Assembly (NCBI RefSeq): GCF_003383095.1
Contig: NZ_PSYW01000001.1
Coordinates: 682,001-746,000 of the forward strand
Direction of reading: 5' to 3'
From: Haloferax sp. Atlit-12N
GTDB lineage: Archaea; Halobacteriota; Halobacteria; Halobacteriales; Haloferacaceae
DNA: 64,000 nucleotides
How positions within the stretch are numbered: the first letter of the stretch is position 1; every line of letters starts with the position of its first letter. Both the position numbers and the translations under genes were made by a program. Below are positions 60,833 to 64,000 of this stretch, piece after piece. The notes under the pieces were generated by a model. The model worked only from the letters and a program-made list of their open reading frames with translations, had not been told where the DNA came from and did not search any database.

Positions 60833-61085
60833 ACCCCGTCTGGGTCGGCGAGCGACTTGAATGGCGGTTGCTCACCGGTCGTGAGTAAGTGGCCGATAAC
60901 TGCGCAACGCGGTCGCTCAGGATTGTAGAGAGACGGGGTAGGTCAGCCGGCCGTGGCCCACGTGGAAACCACGTGGGTCCGAAAGGAGCCACCCGACCGT
61001 GCCGTCACCTGTCCTCTCCGGCGACCGCGTAAAAGGCCTCCGGTGCTCGGTTCGGAGACGGGACGAGCGCGGGCGGCGCGCCAGA
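60833..61085. other. Intergenic region with hairpin and candidate promoter
   Basis: 253 bp between two minus-strand genes. It contains a perfect inverted repeat (60957-60977) and, on the minus strand, a TATA-like GGCCTTTTACGC (about 61029-61040) that could start either the amino-acid-oxidase-like gene mRNA (long leader) or a small RNA through the hairpin. Confidence 0.4.
60957..60977. repeat. Perfect 9-bp inverted repeat with AAA loop
   Basis: CCCACGTGG-AAA-CCACGTGGG. Its stem is self-complementary with three-base loop; flanking GGTCC and CCGG. No gene or known terminator explains it. Confidence 0.6.
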
Positions 61086-61868
61086 CTACTCGGCGAACTC
61101 GTCGACGCCGCGGGCGGGGTACCCGACCACGAGGTCGATGCCGGCGTCGCGGAGGTCGTCGATTCGACGACGCACGTCGGTCACGGAGCCGATGAGGGCG
61201 TAGTCACGCGCGGCCTTCAGGAGCACCTCGCGGGCGCGACCCTCGGCCGAGGCGTCGGTCGCGGCGTCGTCGGGGAGCGCGCGAGCGACGGGGCGGCGGC
61301 GGGAGACGTACGCGCCGACGGCGTCGAGAATCTCATCGTCGTCGTCGGTGAGGGCGGTCGGGGCGTAGAGCGCGACCTCGCCGTCGAAGCCGGCCGCCCG
61401 GAGCGCCCGAACGTCCCTGCGGGTCGACCGCGAGAGGAGTTCGTACTGCGTGCCGCCGGCGGCGAGAGCGATTCGCTCGATGCCCTCGGTGCCGACCCAC
61501 GCGTCGGGCGCGCGCTCTCGGGCGGCGCGGAGCCGGGGGGCGACCGCGCGGCCCGCCTCGTCGTCAGTCAGATACGCGCCGTGACCGGCCACGAGCACCT
61601 GCCGAATCCCGTCGGGGAGCCACTCGTACAGCGAGTCGTCGCCGAGGGGGTCGAAGCCGTCGGCTCGGACCGGCGTGGTCAGTCGAACCTCTTTCTCGGC
61701 CGCGAGTTCGTGCAGCACGTCCTCGTCGGGGAGTCGCTCGCGGCCCTCGTAGTCGATAGCCACGATGTCGAGCGGGACCGACAGCGCCTCGCGCACGTCG
61801 CACTCGGCGGGTTTGAGTGCGACTGCGTCCAGACCGGCTTTCGAGACCGCACGCTCGGCGGTCAACAT
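61086..61868 (-). CDS. Luciferase-like-related haloarchaeal protein (DUF7388-type)
   Basis: 260 aa. The C-terminal segment YALIGSVTDVRRRIDDLRDAGIDLVVGYPARG resembles the end of F420-dependent luciferase-like oxidoreductases, but the protein is shorter than that family (about 320) and the F420-binding N-terminus is not obvious. Haloarchaeal family; enzymatic role uncertain. A GAAATTTCTG box lies about 22 nt before the ATG. Confidence 0.6.
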   Translation of the reverse strand: MLTAERAVSKAGLDAVALKPAECDVREALSVPLDIVAIDYEGRERLPDEDVLHELAAEKEVRLTTPVRADGFDPLGDDSLYEWLPDGIRQVLVAGHGAYLTDDEAGRAVAPRLRAARERAPDAWVGTEGIERIALAAGGTQYELLSRSTRRDVRALRAAGFDGEVALYAPTALTDDDDEILDAVGAYVSRRRPVARALPDDAATDASAEGRAREVLLKAARDYALIGSVTDVRRRIDDLRDAGIDLVVGYPARGVDEFAE

Positions 61869-62258
61869 ACTATCACCACAGAAATTTCAGTACCGTCGCG
61901 GAACGCGATCCATCGTCTGTGCGACCATGTGAGAACGGATAGCGCGGAGGAGGGCAAAACCCTGTCGGTGACGGCGATGCTGGCTCTCCCGGCGACGTTT
62001 ATATACCTCGTTTCGAAGCGGCGGCGAGCCGTATCGAACCGTGCGACGACGTGCCTCGCCGTGAAATCCCGCCGTGTTCACCGCCGTACCAACACGATTG
62101 TATTCAGGAGGCAATTCTAGACTCCGATTAGTAGTCGAAAATGAATCGTGACAGTCTCAGACGCCCGTTTTCGGTGATTCCCAGTTCTATAGATTCGGAA
62201 ATCGCGTCGCCGTTATATGGGGTTCGCGGCCGACGATTCAGATGTAAGGTGAACCGAG
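61869..62258. other. Intergenic region with an orphan strong promoter
   Basis: 390 bp between divergent genes. The plus strand carries GTTTATATAC (61997-62006), the strongest TATA match in the window, about 250 nt from the DoxX start. A second box, TTATATGG (62213-62220), plausibly serves doxX. No ORF over 25 codons follows the first box, so it may make a non-coding RNA or a long leader. Confidence 0.5.
61998..62006 (+). promoter_or_regulatory. Orphan TATA box
   Basis: TTTATATAC. The expected start near 62024-62030 leads only into a 7-codon GTG ORF and non-coding sequence ending near CTAGAC at about 62120. Confidence 0.5.
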
Positions 62259-62786
62259 ATGCCCGCTAACGCACAAATCGAGATGCTGGGGAACAGAATG
62301 GACTTCGACTACTCGCAGGGCGTCACGGGCTACGTGCTCGTGTTGACCCGCCTCATCACCGGTTACTGGTTCCTCCACGCGGGCTGGGGGAAGATAACCG
62401 GTGAGGCGTTCAACGCCGGCGGCTACCTCGCGAACGCCCCCGCTACCTCGCCGCTGCAGGGCTTCTTCGCGTGGGCCGCTGCGACCCCGTGGCTCCTCGA
62501 CCTCACGAACATCATGGTTCCGTGGGGCGAGTTCCTCATCGGCCTCGGACTCATCGTGGGTGCACTCGTCCGGCTCGCCGCCTTCTTCGGCGGCGTCCTG
62601 ATGGTGTTCTTCTACCTGGGGAACGCCGACTGGGGCCACGGTCTCGTCAACGGCGACCTGTTCGGGCTGATGATGTTCGTCATCGTCGGCACCCTCGCCG
62701 CGGGCCGCATCCTCGGCCTCGACGCCATCATCGAGAAGATGGAGTTCGTCCGCCAGCGCCCCGCGCTCAAGTACCTCCTCGGCTGA
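62259..62786 (+). CDS. DoxX family membrane protein
   Basis: 175 aa, four helices (about 23-42, 72-90, 97-115, 128-145). DoxX signature YVLVLTRLITGYWFLHAGWGKI and GEFLIGLGLIVGALVRLAAF. Related to the DoxD subunit of thiosulfate:quinone oxidoreductase; in haloarchaea typically a stand-alone membrane protein. A TAAGGTGA site lies 6-13 nt before the ATG. Confidence 0.85.
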   Translation: MPANAQIEMLGNRMDFDYSQGVTGYVLVLTRLITGYWFLHAGWGKITGEAFNAGGYLANAPATSPLQGFFAWAAATPWLLDLTNIMVPWGEFLIGLGLIVGALVRLAAFFGGVLMVFFYLGNADWGHGLVNGDLFGLMMFVIVGTLAAGRILGLDAIIEKMEFVRQRPALKYLLG

Positions 62787-62886
62787 GGGGGTACTCGGGG
62801 GGCAGAAAGGGAGTTGCCGTGGGGACGACGACACGCTGACGCGGTCTTGTTTTTCGGAACTGACTCAGACACCGCGAGTGGGCGCG

Positions 62887-63483
62887 CTACACCGGGTAGT
62901 CGGCGTCGGGGTCGACCACGCGGTCGACCTCCTCGGGGACGCGCCAGTCGGTCGTGAGTTCGAGCAGTTGCACGAGCATCCGCCCGGTCGCGCCCCAGAC
63001 GGTGTAGCCGTCGACGTGGAAGAAGTGGAGCCGAATCTCGCCGTACTGCGGGTGGTCGCGGCGCTCCGACTCGTAGTTCGCGCGGTCGGTCAGGTCGTCG
63101 ACCGCGAGCACCGCGATTTCGGCCACCTCGCGCTGGTCGGGTTCGTACTCGCGGTCGGGCACCGTGGCGACGAACGGCGAGACGGCGTAGTCGGTCACGG
63201 TGAGAATATCGTCGAGTCGGCCGTGAAACGTGGTCTCATCGGCTCGAAGGCCGATTTCCTCGTTGGCCTCGCGGAGCGCGGTCGCCCGCAGGTCGGCGTC
63301 GCTGGGTTCGCGCCCGCCGCCGGGGAAACTCATCTGGCCGGGATGCTCGCCGAGATGGTCGGCGCGCTTGGTAAACAGGATGTGCGGCCGCTCGTCGCGG
63401 AACACGACGGGGGCGATGACGGCCGCCCGCCGGCCCGCGTCGACGGTCACCGGTTCGTGTCGGGTGACGCCCGCGAGGTCCAT
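62887..63483 (-). CDS. NUDIX hydrolase (CoA-pyrophosphatase-like)
   Basis: 198 aa. Nudix box GxxxxxEx7REUxEExGU is present as GGREPSDADLRATALREANEEIGL, preceded by HPGQMSFPGG as in NudL/Nudt7 CoA pyrophosphatases (LRSHxGxVSFPGG). Hydrolyses CoA or NDP-X; substrate not certain. The ATG at 63483 (MDLAGVTRHEPV) trims an Arg-rich, non-coding-looking extension. Confidence 0.85.
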   Translation of the reverse strand: MDLAGVTRHEPVTVDAGRRAAVIAPVVFRDERPHILFTKRADHLGEHPGQMSFPGGGREPSDADLRATALREANEEIGLRADETTFHGRLDDILTVTDYAVSPFVATVPDREYEPDQREVAEIAVLAVDDLTDRANYESERRDHPQYGEIRLHFFHVDGYTVWGATGRMLVQLLELTTDWRVPEEVDRVVDPDADYPV

Positions 63484-63512
63484 CGTCACGATTCGTAAAG
63501 AGATGCCGAGAC

Positions 63513-64000
63513 TTAGGCCTGCCCCTCCGCGTCCAGCGCGGCGTCGAGGCGCTCGCGAATCGACCCCACGTCGGTGTCGGCCCACGCTTCGAGGTCGTAC
63601 GTCACGTCCAGCAGACGCTCGATTTCGTCGTCGTCGCCCGTCTGCACTGCACTCGCGGCCGCCGCCCGGAGACGCGACTCGACCTGCGTCGCCAACTCGC
63701 CCCGCGGCACCTCGCGGGTCGGGTAGTCGAGGATGTGCGGGAGGTCCTCCGCCCGGTCGGGGAGCGTCGGAAACGCCATCGGCCCGACCGTCAGGAGTTC
63801 CGCGTCCGTCTCGTCGTCCTCGTAGGGGACGAGGTAGTAGGCGTCGACCGCGTCGGAAATCGCGCCCGAGAGGGCGTCACCGTCTGTCTCGCGGCCCTGC
63901 TTGAACGCGAGTTCGTCCAGCGCGGTCTCCAGTTCCTCGCGGGTGAGCGCGCCGAAGAGGTCGACGACGCCCGCGAGGTCGTCGTAGGTCGCCTCGCTCA
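63513..64000 (-). CDS. Edge-truncated haloarchaeal protein (DUF7109-like)
   Basis: At least 162 codons. The reading frame continues to the window edge; the last two bases fit TG of an ATG whose first base lies at 64001, so nearly the whole gene is present. Predicted start reads MSEATYDDLAGVVDLFGALT. Helical, acidic, with REELETALDELAFKQGRE and a conserved-looking Y-Y segment (VDAYYLVPYEDDE). No known function. The shorter start at 63779 often picked by gene finders is internal. Confidence 0.7.
   Translation of the reverse strand, partial: SEATYDDLAGVVDLFGALTREELETALDELAFKQGRETDGDALSGAISDAVDAYYLVPYEDDETDAELLTVGPMAFPTLPDRAEDLPHILDYPTREVPRGELATQVESRLRAAAASAVQTGDDDEIERLLDVTYDLEAWADTDVGSIRERLDAALDAEGQA

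Overview
The window is haloarchaeal chromosome, most likely Haloferax and close to H. volcanii. It has high GC, acidic proteomes, Tat signals, halocyanin, HalOD1 and bat-type HTH proteins, and mostly leaderless genes with a TATA-like box about 25-30 nt before the start codon. Several genes are recognisable as ones characterised in H. volcanii: aglD, zim, the trpCBA operon, lonB and the CCT3 thermosome subunit. I see no rRNA, CRISPR array, prophage or intact insertion sequence, so this is mostly conserved core chromosome.

Layout. 0-10 kb: halocyanin, GT4 glycosyltransferase, DUF420 membrane protein, sn-glycerol-1-phosphate dehydrogenase (archaeal lipid backbone), Tat-exported esterase-like protein, LysE exporter, a sirR/Gdt1-like metal homeostasis operon with a visible operator, a threonine synthase homologue lacking its PLP lysine, and a flavin amine-oxidase-like protein. 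10-22 kb: phosphoesterase, HTH regulator, J-domain membrane protein, phosphoenolpyruvate synthase, MfnA-type decarboxylase, VTT membrane protein, metS, a tandem pair of small secreted paralogues, and pyruvate kinase. ppsA and pyk catalyse opposing steps, and both carry TrmB-like TACT-N7-GAGT sites at different distances from TATA.

22-36 kb: a surface glycoprotein-like protein, a membrane protein with a nuclease-like fold, an NfeD/SPFH pair, aglD (N-glycosylation), DUF84 NTPase, BtuF-like protein, TFB, the CTAG methylase zim and a zinc-ribbon membrane protein. 35-42 kb: an aromatic amino acid block (DHQ synthase II, ADH synthase-type aldolase, trpCBA) with an MGMT and a cysteine-less MGMT-like paralogue. 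Next to it lies an ~800 bp gene-free stretch holding degenerate ~90-95 bp tandem repeats.

42-64 kb: CPBP protease and LonB in one operon, a nadM / SAM-hydroxide adenosyltransferase / TRIC operon, CCT3, HalOD1 and HTH-10 regulators, a degenerate amidohydrolase, GT2, methyltransferase, several tiny zinc-finger proteins, MBL hydrolase, YkgJ-like cysteine cluster protein, TRAM protein, radical SAM protein, Hsp20, an amino-acid-oxidase-like flavoprotein, DoxX, Nudix and an edge-truncated protein.

Most notable points: three enzyme homologues that have lost key catalytic residues (threonine synthase K to L, MGMT C to D, amidohydrolase metal ligands), readable cis-regulatory logic at sirR, ppsA/pyk and trpCBA, and several non-coding elements (tandem repeats, hairpins, an orphan promoter, a leaderless mini-ORF before metS).
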